Source: an uncultured Acidobacteriota bacterium | Lineage (GTDB): Bacteria; Acidobacteriota; Vicinamibacteria; Vicinamibacterales; UBA8438 | NCBI GenBank assembly: GCA_913043805.1 | Contig: CAJWMX010000021.1 | Location: 1-13,941, forward strand | Reading direction: 5' to 3' | DNA: 13,941 nt | Shown here: in pieces, positions 1 through 6,857 of the stretch | Numbering within the stretch: position 1 is the first letter of the stretch | How the letters are laid out: each line of letters opens with the position of its first letter | Position numbers and translations under genes: made by a program | The notes under the pieces: generated by a model | What the model was told of the DNA's origin: nothing | What the model saw: the letters and a program-made list of their open reading frames with translations, nothing else | The model's database searches: none

Positions 1-519
1 ACGCTGGTGGGCGAATCGTTCGGCGGCACGCTCTCGCTGAGCTTCGCGCTGGCTCGGCCCGACCGGGTCGAGCGGCTGGTCATCATCAACTCGTTCCCAC
101 ACCTGTCGGGGCAGCTGCGTCTGTGGCTCGGCTATCACGGGCTCCGCATGATGCCGTGGGGGGCGATGGAGGTGGCTCGCCGGCTGACCGCGTTCCGTCT
201 GCACTCCCGACATACCCATCAGTGCGAGGTGCGGCGGTTCTTCGAGCTTACCCGGGAAACGACCAAAGAGGGCTATCTTGGACGCCTTGCCATCCTTCGA
301 GCCTACGACGTCCGTGAGCAGCTGCATGCCGTGGCCGCGCCGACCCTCTTCCTGGCCTCCGAGCTCGACCATCTGGTGCCGTCGGTCGAGGAAGCCCGCT
401 ACATGGCAGCCCGGGTTCCGGACGCGACCGTACGGATCCCCGACGGCGATGGCCACATCTGTCTGATCGCGCCGGGGGTGGATCTCGCGGAGATCTCGGA
501 GAGGTGGGGAGCAGCGTAG
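1..519 (+). CDS. alpha/beta hydrolase, 3' part (gene begins before the window)
   Basis: The frame is open from base 1, so the gene enters from outside the window and no start can be assigned; the GTG at 7 is an internal Val. The fragment has 172 residues and starts just before the nucleophile elbow G-E-S-F-G-G (Ser at fragment residue 6). The other triad members are in the expected places: Asp in ASELDHLVP (about residue 123) and His in GDGHICL (about residue 152). The core hydrolase domain is therefore probably functional, lacking only the N-terminal strands and oxyanion loop upstream. Family knowledge: such enzymes cleave esters, lactones, amides or C-C bonds. Nothing here fixes the substrate. 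It converges on moeA, with about 60 bp between the stop codons. Confidence 0.85.
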   Translation, partial: TLVGESFGGTLSLSFALARPDRVERLVIINSFPHLSGQLRLWLGYHGLRMMPWGAMEVARRLTAFRLHSRHTHQCEVRRFFELTRETTKEGYLGRLAILRAYDVREQLHAVAAPTLFLASELDHLVPSVEEARYMAARVPDATVRIPDGDGHICLIAPGVDLAEISERWGAA

Positions 520-550
520 CTCGTGGCGGCCGCCGACGAAGGCTACGGGC

Positions 551-570
551 TCTTGTCTCCTGACTTCTGA
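551..570. repeat. single copy of the TCTCCTG-ACTTCTG heptamer repeat
   Basis: The spacer between the convergent hydrolase and moeA stops contains TCTCCTGACTTCTG (555-568). It differs by one base from TCTCCTGTCTTCTG in the tandem array at 1847-1860, on the other side of moeA. The two sites bracket the moeA gene. Function unknown. Confidence 0.5.
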
Positions 571-581
571 GAGTCGCGCGC

Positions 582-1811
582 TTAGAACAGTTTCACTTCG
601 ACGACTTCGCCCTGTTCGACCAGGTCGGTGCCGGTCGGAATCTCGATGTAGCCGTCGGCCAGCGACATGCTCGTGATGTCGCCCGACGCCTTGAAGGCGC
701 CGACCGCTTCGCCGTCGACCACGCGCACCGAGTAGAACTGGTGGCGGCCCGCCACCGACTTGAACCGCTGTCCGGTTGGCACGGTAACGCTGCGGAAGCG
801 GTGCGCCGGCAGACGGGCGATGCGGCGTAGCATCGGCATCAGCAGCAGATAGGCGTTCGACAGACACGAGGTCGGGTAGCCGGGCATGCCCAGGACCGGT
901 GTGTCGCCGATCCGGCCCAGCACCGTCGGCTTCCCCGGCTTGACCGCGATGCCGTGGAACACCACCTCGCCCTTCAGCCGCAGGACGTCGATGGTGAGGT
1001 CGCGTTCGCCCACCGAGCTGCCACCCGAAAAGACGAGGATGTCGGCGTCCTCAGCCAGACAGGCGTCGACGGTGGCCCCGAGCTCGTCCACGTTGTCGGG
1101 GGCGGTGGGCAACGGGAGCGGGATCCCGCCATGCTCCCGGATCACCGCTCCAAGCGAATAGCGGTTGATGTCGTAGATCTGCCCGGGTCCCAGCAGTTGA
1201 CCGGGAGCGATGATCTCGTTGCCCGTCGACAGGATCGCCACGCGTGGTTTGGCGTACACCTCGACCTCGGCGATGCCCAGCGCCGCGATGGAGCCGACCC
1301 GGCTCGGGGTCAGGTGGTCGCCGATCCCGAGCAGCTCGGTACCGCTGGCGATGTCGGCGCCCCGTCGTCCGATGTGCTGGCGCGGAGAGACCGGCGAGAA
1401 AACGGACACGTCGTCGCCTGCGCGCTCCGTTTCTTCGACCATCACGACCGCATCGGCGCCGTCGGGGACCGGTGCTCCGGTAGCGATCTGCGTGCACTGT
1501 CCCGTCCCGATCGCCTGCGATGGGACACCGCCCGTATGCACCGTCTCAACACAGGCGAGACGGCGCGGCTCGTCGCGGGTTGCGCCGGAGGTGCTCTCGG
1601 CGACCACCGCGTAGCCGTCCATGGCCGCCCGGTCGAACGGCGGGACATCCTGGTCCGCCACGATGCCGCGGGCGAGGACCCGGCCGAGCGCATTGTCGAG
1701 GTCGACCTGCTCGGTCCGAGCGAGCGGCACGCTCGCCTGTTCGGCCAGCGACAGCGCCTCCGTGATCGGAATCGTCTTCCCGAACGGCCGCATCTTCGTC
1801 CCGGTGCTCAT
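582..1811 (-). CDS. moeA: MoeA, molybdopterin molybdenumtransferase
   Basis: MoeA inserts molybdate into adenylylated molybdopterin, the last common step of molybdenum-cofactor synthesis, in the cytoplasm. About 409 residues, normal for the family. Recognisable motifs, numbered from the ATG at 1811: PPFDRAAMDGYAV (57-69), ATGAPVPDGADAVV (111-124), STGNE (195-199), SGGSSVGERD (262-271, the MPT-binding GGxS loop), PGKPT (292-296) and GMPGYP (308-313). The C-terminal beta domain ends in EVVEVKLF. The start could also be GTG 1820 or the ATG at 1793; no strong Shine-Dalgarno decides, and I prefer ATG 1811. It lies 70 bp downstream of moaB on the same strand, with a heptamer array in between, and the pair probably forms a small cofactor operon. 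Confidence 0.95.
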   Translation of the reverse strand: MSTGTKMRPFGKTIPITEALSLAEQASVPLARTEQVDLDNALGRVLARGIVADQDVPPFDRAAMDGYAVVAESTSGATRDEPRRLACVETVHTGGVPSQAIGTGQCTQIATGAPVPDGADAVVMVEETERAGDDVSVFSPVSPRQHIGRRGADIASGTELLGIGDHLTPSRVGSIAALGIAEVEVYAKPRVAILSTGNEIIAPGQLLGPGQIYDINRYSLGAVIREHGGIPLPLPTAPDNVDELGATVDACLAEDADILVFSGGSSVGERDLTIDVLRLKGEVVFHGIAVKPGKPTVLGRIGDTPVLGMPGYPTSCLSNAYLLLMPMLRRIARLPAHRFRSVTVPTGQRFKSVAGRHQFYSVRVVDGEAVGAFKASGDITSMSLADGYIEIPTGTDLVEQGEVVEVKLF

Positions 1812-1839
1812 GGTTGACACCGGCGAAGCCCACCAGCTT

Positions 1840-1874
<35 letters not shown>

Positions 1875-1881
1875 ACGATGT

Positions 1882-2385
1882 TCATCTTGTGACCTCGCGC
1901 ACGAGATGGCCGAGCTCGGGCAGCACGAGCCGGGTCATCCCCAGCCGCACGGCGTTCTGCGAGCCCGGGATCGAGATGAGGATCTTGCTGCGGGCGGTTC
2001 CTGCGCATGCTCGTGACAGCATGGCCGAGGGGCCGATCTCCTCGAAGCTGAGCGCCCTGAACAGCTCGCCGAACCCGTCGATCCGCTTGTCCAGCAGGTC
2101 GCTGACCACCTCGTAGGTGCCGTCTCGACGACTGATGCCGGTGCCGCCGGTGGTGATCACCGCCTGGAGCTGCTCGTTGTCGAGCTGGGTCGAAATGGCG
2201 TTCCGCAAGGTCTCGGCCTCGTCCGGGACGATCGCGTGTCCCACCACTTCATGACCGTCCCCGGTCAGCAGCTCGCGGAGCAGCCGTCCCCCCGTATCGC
2301 TCTCCGCTGTTCGAGTATCGCTGACCGTCAGCACGTAGCAACGGATGTTGGTCGGTGACGCGCGCTTGTGTTCCTGGTGGCTCAT
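1882..2385 (-). CDS. moaB: MoaB/MogA-family molybdenum cofactor biosynthesis protein
   Basis: A member of the MoaB/MogA fold family, whose active members adenylylate molybdopterin before MoeA adds molybdenum. From the ATG at 2385 it has 167 residues. Visible features: VLTVSDTRT near the N-terminus (18-26), the MPT-binding TGGTGISRRDGT (79-90, including the family's acidic residue Asp88) and IPGSQNAV (139-146). In-frame alternatives upstream are ATG 2397 and GTG 2409; I chose 2385 because homology begins shortly after MSHQEHK. The gene is divergent from the secreted-protein gene at 2434, leaving only about 48 bp for both promoters. It precedes moeA on the same strand, so substrate could pass from MoaB to MoeA. 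MogA and MoaB cannot be separated from sequence alone. Confidence 0.9.
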   Translation of the reverse strand: MSHQEHKRASPTNIRCYVLTVSDTRTAESDTGGRLLRELLTGDGHEVVGHAIVPDEAETLRNAISTQLDNEQLQAVITTGGTGISRRDGTYEVVSDLLDKRIDGFGELFRALSFEEIGPSAMLSRACAGTARSKILISIPGSQNAVRLGMTRLVLPELGHLVREVTR

Positions 2386-2433
2386 CGCGGCGATCATAAC
2401 GTTGCCCACCGTCTCGTGCGATGATGCTCGACC

Positions 2434-3441
2434 ATGGAGATCAGACGCTTCGGATGCGTCAGCCTGTTCGTCGCGGGGTCTGTCTTCGCGCTGTCTGCCC
2501 TCTCGCAGGCGCAGCCTTCAGATGAGTGGACGGCACCGCGGACCCCCGAAGGTCAGCCCGATCTGCAGGGGTTGTGGAACAACACGACCATTACGCCGTT
2601 CGAGCGTAGGGCTGGTCAGCCCGAGTTCATCACCGAGGAAGACGCTCAGTCCGCGCAGGAGCGGGCGATCGCTCGCCGCGCCGAGGCCAACGCACCGAGC
2701 GTCGTGCGCACGGAACCGTTGCCGGTGGGGGGGAACCTGGGGTCGGTCAACCAGTTCTGGTTCGGACCGCGCTACCAGATCGTCGAGACCCGCCGCTCCT
2801 CTCTCGTCATCGACCCGCCAGACGGCAGGGTGCCGCTTCGGCCGGTGGCCGAGGAGCGACGCGACTACCTGGTCGAGTACCGCGCTGATCAGATCGAGAA
2901 CATGAGCGTCTACAGCCGCTGCATCACGCGGGGCGTACCGGGCACGATGTTTCCGCAGGTCTACAACAACGGGTATCAGATCCTGCAGATCCCCGGCTAC
3001 GTCATCATCCGCCCGGAGATGATGCACATTCGGATCATTCCGCTCGATGGCTCGCCCCACATCTCGGACAGGATCACCGGCTGGATGGGAGACTCGCGCG
3101 GTCGCTGGGAGGGCGACACGCTGGTGGTCGAGACCACCAACTTCGACCCGCAGGGGTGGATCTCGTCGAACGCCTCGGCGGGACGGATGCATGCGGTCCC
3201 CCAGAGCGACCAGCTTCGGGTGGTGGAGCGATTCCGACGGGTCGACGAGGACACCCTGCTGTGGCAGGCCACCATCGAGGACCCGCCCTTCTACACCTCG
3301 CCCTGGACCGTCGAGGTGCCATTCCGAGCGGTGCCTGACTACATCATCTACGAGTACGCCTGTCACGAGGGCAACCACGCCGTGCAGGGGGTGATGGGCG
3401 GGGCTCGGGTGCAGGAGCTTCGTCCGACAGGGCCCGGCTAA
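2434..3441 (+). CDS. secreted protein of unrecognised family (GQPDLQGLW / GRWEGDTLVVETT type)
   Basis: 335 residues. The N-terminus is a plausible signal peptide: RR at 4-5, hydrophobic core about 9-24, likely cleavage after SQA (residue 26). Conserved landmarks shared with the gene at 9009 are PRTPEGQPDLQGLW (35-48), a Cys in SRCITRG (Cys163), GRWEGDTLVVETTNF (223-237) and YACHEGN (308-314, Cys310). The two conserved cysteines could form a disulfide in the periplasm. I know this type as a multi-copy secreted family of Acidobacteriota-like genomes with no assigned activity. Its stop codon (3439-3441) directly abuts the ATG of the GH3 gene, so the two are probably cotranscribed. No clear Shine-Dalgarno precedes the ATG. 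A dirigent, lipocalin-like or enzymatic role cannot be told apart here. Confidence 0.85.
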   Translation: MEIRRFGCVSLFVAGSVFALSALSQAQPSDEWTAPRTPEGQPDLQGLWNNTTITPFERRAGQPEFITEEDAQSAQERAIARRAEANAPSVVRTEPLPVGGNLGSVNQFWFGPRYQIVETRRSSLVIDPPDGRVPLRPVAEERRDYLVEYRADQIENMSVYSRCITRGVPGTMFPQVYNNGYQILQIPGYVIIRPEMMHIRIIPLDGSPHISDRITGWMGDSRGRWEGDTLVVETTNFDPQGWISSNASAGRMHAVPQSDQLRVVERFRRVDEDTLLWQATIEDPPFYTSPWTVEVPFRAVPDYIIYEYACHEGNHAVQGVMGGARVQELRPTGPG

Positions 3442-5274
3442 ATGGTCTACCATCCTCGGATGCGGGTCCGAGCGCTACCGGCGCTGATCCTGGCGATCGT
3501 CGCGACGGCGCTCGTCAGCCCCTCGGCGGCGCCCGAACTCGACGCGGCGGCCGCGCGATGGGTCAGCGCCACGCTCGACGGCATGACGCTCGACCAGAAG
3601 GTCGGTCAGCTGCTCATGCCGTCGTTCCGCTCCACCTACTTCAGCAGCGACAGCAACCGGTACGACCGGCTGGCGTCGCTGGTCCGCGACCAGCATGTCG
3701 GCGGCTTCCTGCTGTTCGCCGGCCGGTCCCCCGCGCCGAACGTCCTACTCGGTGGTGGCTATCCGCGCGGCGTTCCCGGTCAGCCGCTGGCGGCGGCTGC
3801 CATCAACAATCGGCTGCAGGCCGAGTCGGCGCTCCCGCTGCTCAACGCGGCCGACTTCGAGACCGGTGTCGGGTTCCGGATTGGTGGCGCCACGACCTTT
3901 CCCCGCGCCATGGCGTTCGGCGCGGCCGGTGACGAGGCGCTGGCGGTCGAGGCGGCCCGGATCACGGCGCGCGAGGCCCGAGCCCTGGGTGTGCACGTGA
4001 ACTTCGCACCGGTGGCCGACGTCAACAACAACCCGCGCAACCCGGTCATCAACACCCGCTCGTTCGGCGAAGATCCCGACGTCGTCTCCCGCCTCGCCTC
4101 CGCCTACGTCCGCGGCCTGCAGGACGGCGGCATGCTGGCTACGCTCAAGCACTTCCCCGGGCATGGCGACACCGACGTCGACTCGCATCTCGGGCTGCCG
4201 CTGATTCCGCATCCTCGCGAACGGCTCGAACGGATCGAGCTGCCGCCGTTCCGGGCCGGCATCGCCGCAGGCGCCGGCGCCGTCATGACCTCGCACATCG
4301 AGCTCCCCGGACTGGACCCGGAGCCGCAGCGGCCGGCCACCTTGAGTCCGCCTGTGGTCACCGGACTGCTCCGCAACGTGCTCGAGTTCGACGGCCTGGT
4401 CTACACCGACTCGATGCGGATGCGCGGGGTGACCGAGATCGCCTCGCCGGGCGAGGCCGCGGTCCAGGCCGTGGTGGCCGGTCATGACGTGATCATCCAC
4501 TCGCCGGACGACGTGGTCGCGTTCGACGCACTCAAGGCGGCCGCCGAGGACGGCACGATCTCGGAGGCGCGGCTGGACCGCTCCGTCCGGCGCATTCTCG
4601 AAGCCAAGGCGGCGCTCGGGCTCCACAGCAGCCGGCGAGTCAGTCTCGACGAGGTGCCGGACGTCGTGGGCAGCCGGGCGCACCGCGAGGTGGCGGCCGA
4701 GGTGAGCCGGAGCGGCATCACGCTGCTGAAGGACGAGCGCGAGAGTGTGCCACTCCGACTGCCTCGGGATGCGTCGGTGCTGTATCTCTCGGTGGTCGAC
4801 TATCCGACCGGCTGGGGGCACGGCGCCCCGAGCGCAACGTTTCTGCCGGACCTTCGCGACCGGTGGGACGACGTGACCGCGATGGAGCTCTCGGACCGCA
4901 CGACGCCGGGAGAGCTGGCGCTCGTCCGGTCGAGCCTCGATGCCTACGATGCGGTGGTGGCGTCGGTCTTCGTCCGGACGGCGTCCTACAGCGGGCGCAT
5001 GGATCTGGAGCCCCGGTTGCAGAACCTGTTACGGACCGTGGCCCGGCGGACTGAAGCGCGCGACGTGCCGTTTGTGACAGTGTTCTTCGGCAACCCCTAC
5101 GCCGCGACCTTCTTGACCGAGCTGCCGGCGGCGCTGCTGACCTATGACTTCTACGCCTTGGCCGAGTACAGCGCCGTCCGGGCCATTACCGGCCAGGCGC
5201 CGATCACCGGCCGGCTGCCGATCGAGCTGGGCGAGTATCCGATCGGCCATGGCTTGACCCGCGACGTCCAGTGA
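3442..5274 (+). CDS. secreted glycoside hydrolase family 3 (NagZ-like beta-N-acetylhexosaminidase type)
   Basis: 610 residues. A signal peptide is seen best if translation starts at the second ATG (3460: MRVRALPALIL...); the first ATG (3442) abuts the previous stop, and either start is possible. The GH3 catalytic barrel spans roughly residues 35-395. It carries FAPVADVNNNPRNPVINTRSFG (about 188-209), the NagZ-type loop KHFPGHGDTDVDSH (236-249, the His/Asp acid-base dyad region) and the nucleophile Asp323 in YTDSMRMRGV. The dyad loop is typical of the beta-N-acetylglucosaminidase/NagZ side of GH3. A C-terminal alpha/beta-sandwich-like region follows (about 410-605), which short NagZ proteins lack. 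Likely substrates are peptidoglycan fragments or chitin-type oligosaccharides outside the cytoplasm. The gene sits 26 bp before the ArsC-like selenoprotein. Confidence 0.9.
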   Translation: MVYHPRMRVRALPALILAIVATALVSPSAAPELDAAAARWVSATLDGMTLDQKVGQLLMPSFRSTYFSSDSNRYDRLASLVRDQHVGGFLLFAGRSPAPNVLLGGGYPRGVPGQPLAAAAINNRLQAESALPLLNAADFETGVGFRIGGATTFPRAMAFGAAGDEALAVEAARITAREARALGVHVNFAPVADVNNNPRNPVINTRSFGEDPDVVSRLASAYVRGLQDGGMLATLKHFPGHGDTDVDSHLGLPLIPHPRERLERIELPPFRAGIAAGAGAVMTSHIELPGLDPEPQRPATLSPPVVTGLLRNVLEFDGLVYTDSMRMRGVTEIASPGEAAVQAVVAGHDVIIHSPDDVVAFDALKAAAEDGTISEARLDRSVRRILEAKAALGLHSSRRVSLDEVPDVVGSRAHREVAAEVSRSGITLLKDERESVPLRLPRDASVLYLSVVDYPTGWGHGAPSATFLPDLRDRWDDVTAMELSDRTTPGELALVRSSLDAYDAVVASVFVRTASYSGRMDLEPRLQNLLRTVARRTEARDVPFVTVFFGNPYAATFLTELPAALLTYDFYALAEYSAVRAITGQAPITGRLPIELGEYPIGHGLTRDVQ

Positions 5275-5292
5275 CCGAGTCGCGCTGACCCC

Positions 5293-5296
5293 GGAG
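5293..5296 (+). promoter_or_regulatory. ribosome binding site supporting the 5301 start
   Basis: GGAG lies 4 nt before the ATG at 5301. The spacing is short but usable. It supports initiation upstream of the in-frame UGA rather than at the GTG at 5382, which has no comparable motif in front of it. Confidence 0.4.
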
Positions 5297-5300
5297 ACCG

Positions 5301-5660
5301 ATGAGCACACCGGCGACCATCTACCACAACCCGCATTGAAGCACCTCGGCCTACGCCCTGGCGGTCGCCAGGGACAACGGGGTGCCGCACGAGACCATCC
5401 TCTACATGAAGGAGAAGCCGGACCGGCCGCAGCTCGAAGCGCTGGTCGGCATGCTCGAGGACCCGGTCGAGGACCTCGTGCGGAAGGACTCGAAGTTCAA
5501 GAAGCTCGGGCTCGATCCGGCCGACTATGAGGGCAACCCGGCGGCGGTGGTCGATGTGCTGGAGCGCCATCCGGCCCTGCTCCAGCGCCCAGTCATCATG
5601 CGCGGCGGAAAGGCGATCGTCGGTCGCCCGAGAGACCGGGTACCCGAGTTCCTGTCCTGA
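5301..5660 (+). CDS. ArsC/YfgD-family protein, probable selenoprotein (UGA at the catalytic Cys position)
   Basis: Reading from ATG 5301 gives MSTPATIYHNPH-UGA-STSAYAL and continues without another stop to 5660. That is 119 residues if UGA (5337-5339) is selenocysteine, the usual length of YfgD-type ArsC proteins. The family signature is IYHNPRCSKSR; the UGA falls exactly on its Cys. Three arginines that bind oxyanion in ArsC have counterparts: Arg61 in LVRKD, Arg96 in QRPVIM and Arg109 in VGRP. The fold is thioredoxin-like and cytoplasmic, and the family reduces arsenate or acts in thiol redox chemistry. Oddity: the HX3CX3R motif ends in Ala17 instead of Arg. A SECIS-like hairpin follows at 5356-5373. 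A Cys-to-stop mutation or a sequencing error are the alternatives, but the intact downstream frame and the hairpin argue against both. Nearest upstream gene: GH3, 26 bp away. Confidence 0.85.
5337..5339 (+). other. UGA codon, probable selenocysteine (residue 13)
   Basis: In-frame TGA between CAT (His12) and AGC (Ser14) at the active-site position of the ArsC fold. One base separates it from a TGC/TGT Cys codon. The 23 nt from UGA to the first loop base of the downstream hairpin lies within the spacing seen in known bacterial selenoprotein mRNAs (18 nt in E. coli fdhF). Confidence 0.8.
5341..5385 (+). promoter_or_regulatory. bacterial SECIS-like stem-loop
   Basis: Upper helix: CCCTGGC (5356-5362) pairs perfectly with GCCAGGG (5367-5373), closing a 4-nt loop GGTC (5363-5366). 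The E. coli fdhF SECIS apical loop also carries GGUC, which SelB recognises. A possible lower helix pairs GCACC (5341-5345) with GGTGC (5381-5385) across an internal loop. The hairpin starts 16 nt after the UGA and is entirely within the coding frame, as bacterial SECIS elements are. A bulged U, present in the fdhF stem, is not evident here. Confidence 0.8.
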
Positions 5661-5680
5661 GCGCGCCCGTGCCAGCGGTG

Positions 5681-5686
5681 TATACT
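5681..5686 (+). promoter_or_regulatory. possible -10 element for tRNA-Arg
   Basis: TATACT differs from TATAAT at one base and lies 53 bp before the tRNA 5' end. No convincing -35 hexamer is seen at 16-18 bp spacing (TGAGCG at best), so this is tentative. Confidence 0.3.
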
Positions 5687-5694
5687 CTGGGTTT

Positions 5695-5725
5695 GGTCCC
5701 CGTGGACTGATTCCCACCAGGGACC
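5695..5725 (+). other. hairpin between the ArsC-like gene and tRNA-Arg
   Basis: GGTCCC (5695-5700) pairs with GGGACC (5720-5725). Inside it GTGG (5702-5705) pairs with CCAC (5714-5717), around an 8-nt loop. No T-run follows, so it is not a classic intrinsic terminator. It may be a processing or leader structure of the tRNA transcript. Confidence 0.4.
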
Positions 5726-5739
5726 GACACACCACGCAC

Positions 5740-5816
5740 GCGCCCTTAGCTCAGCTGGATAGAGCGTCTGGCTACGAACCAGAAGGTCGCAGGTTCGAAT
5801 CCTGCAGGGCGCGCCA
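5740..5816 (+). tRNA. tRNA-Arg (anticodon ACG), CCA encoded
   Basis: Complete cloverleaf. Acceptor GCGCCCT (5740-5746) pairs with AGGGCGC (5806-5812), followed by discriminator G and encoded CCA (5814-5816). The D arm is GCTC/GAGC. The anticodon stem TCTGG/CCAGA encloses loop CTACGAA, giving anticodon ACG (read as ICG for CGU/CGC/CGA Arg codons). The T arm is GCAGG-TTCGAAT-CCTGC. It is not selC: the anticodon is not UCA and there is no long variable arm. The DNA just downstream changes composition, so its 3' end may have served as an integration site. Confidence 0.97.
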
Positions 5817-5933
5817 TTTATTTCAATAACTTACGGGGATCGTCCCGCCGCAAGGCTGGCGACTGTGCCCATTTTTGTGCCCACCCTCGCATGAATCCTG
5901 AATAAACACATGCGGGCTGAGGCTGCATGAGCG
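5817..5933. other. tRNA-flanking segment, possible integrase-tail remnant (minus strand)
   Basis: Directly after the tRNA CCA the sequence becomes more AT-rich (TTTATTTCAATAACTTACGG). On the minus strand a short frame (5892 to 5818) reads MRGWAQKWAQSPALRR... and stops 2 bp from the tRNA. Basic, Trp/Gln-rich tails ending next to a tRNA resemble C-termini of tyrosine integrases at att sites, but there is no catalytic domain to prove it. No second copy of the tRNA 3' end was found in the window. Confidence 0.25.
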
Positions 5934-6857
5934 TCAGCGCCCCACGAAATCCAGAAGAGCCGGCACGATTACCTCGTGTGCGTCTTCCTGGACGTAGTGA
6001 CCAGCGTCTGGGATTCTCGTGACCTCGGCATCCGGAAACGTGGCTAACCACTCCTTTTCGAGCATTTCCGGGGTGAAGCCCCAGTCTTTCATGGCCCACA
6101 TGATTCGCACAGGTTTGGTCCGGAAGTGTTCTCTTAGTTTTTCCTCGATGTCACCGTTCATCTCCGCCACCGGTCCCTCCGGACCTGATGGGATCTCACG
6201 GGGCAACACCAGGATGGCCGTTCGCGTCGACCATGACGGGTGCGGCGCGAGGTACGCCGCCTTGACATCGCTAGTAAAGCGGTCGCGTTTGATGACCGCT
6301 GCCGGGAGAAACACCCTCACGAACATATGGAGACCCTTCACCATCAGTTCGCCGATGCCAGGCGCACGGAACAACTTGAGCGGTGCGAGCAGCTGTACCG
6401 ACCCACGAGGTCGATGGGCGAAGGTATTGAGAATGAATAGTCCACTGACCCGTTCCTGGTGACGAGTGGCCCACCACAACGAGATCGGTCCGCCCCAGTC
6501 TTGGCACACCACAGTCGCATCGTGAAGGTCGAGCGACTCCAGCAGTTCGGTCATTCGGGCGGCGTGCTTGGGTACGGTGTAGAGTTTCGCGTCGTCGGGT
6601 TTGTCCGACCGACCGAAGCCGAGATGATCTGGCACGATCGCTCGGTGGCCCGCTTTTGCCAAGCTGTCTATGAAGTGTCGGTACAGGTAGCCCCACGTCG
6701 GATTACCGTGTACCAGCACGACGGGTTTGCCATCGGCCGGACCGACGTCGACGTAGTGCATCTGTCCATCCGCAGACTCGAACCACTTCGGCTCGTAAGG
6801 CCAGGAACCACCGAACGTCCAATCAACGCCTACCGTGCCAGGATTACTGCGTTCCAT
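5934..6857 (-). CDS. alpha/beta hydrolase, haloalkane dehalogenase/OleB-like (HLD-III type residues)
   Basis: 307 residues, full length for the family, starting at ATG 6857. HGNPTW (50-55) supplies the oxyanion loop with Asn52, the usual halide-stabilising Asn. QDWGG (119-123) holds nucleophile Asp120 followed by Trp121. MKDWGF (256-261) gives the probable acid Asp258, and DAGHYVQED contains His287. A D-D-H triad with an Asn-Trp pair is the pattern of HLD subfamily III, a group that includes OleB beta-lactone decarboxylases as well as dehalogenases. So dehalogenation of haloalkanes and cleavage of beta-lactones are both possible. No oleA, oleC or oleD is nearby. No signal peptide, so it is cytoplasmic. 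The gene lies in the less GC-rich segment next to tRNA-Arg and is probably acquired. Confidence 0.88.
   Translation of the reverse strand: MERSNPGTVGVDWTFGGSWPYEPKWFESADGQMHYVDVGPADGKPVVLVHGNPTWGYLYRHFIDSLAKAGHRAIVPDHLGFGRSDKPDDAKLYTVPKHAARMTELLESLDLHDATVVCQDWGGPISLWWATRHQERVSGLFILNTFAHRPRGSVQLLAPLKLFRAPGIGELMVKGLHMFVRVFLPAAVIKRDRFTSDVKAAYLAPHPSWSTRTAILVLPREIPSGPEGPVAEMNGDIEEKLREHFRTKPVRIMWAMKDWGFTPEMLEKEWLATFPDAEVTRIPDAGHYVQEDAHEVIVPALLDFVGR

Noticed and set aside
3745..4821. 358-codon open frame on the minus strand
   Set aside because: Antisense to the GH3 gene; composition (His/Arg/Gly-rich, no motif) is a shadow of GC-rich codons. The same reasoning removes 2518-3453 minus, 954-1817 plus and 11224-12093 minus.
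5740..5816. tRNA next to the selenoprotein gene considered as selC
   Set aside because: The anticodon is ACG and the variable arm is short with a 7-bp acceptor stem, so it is an ordinary tRNA-Arg.
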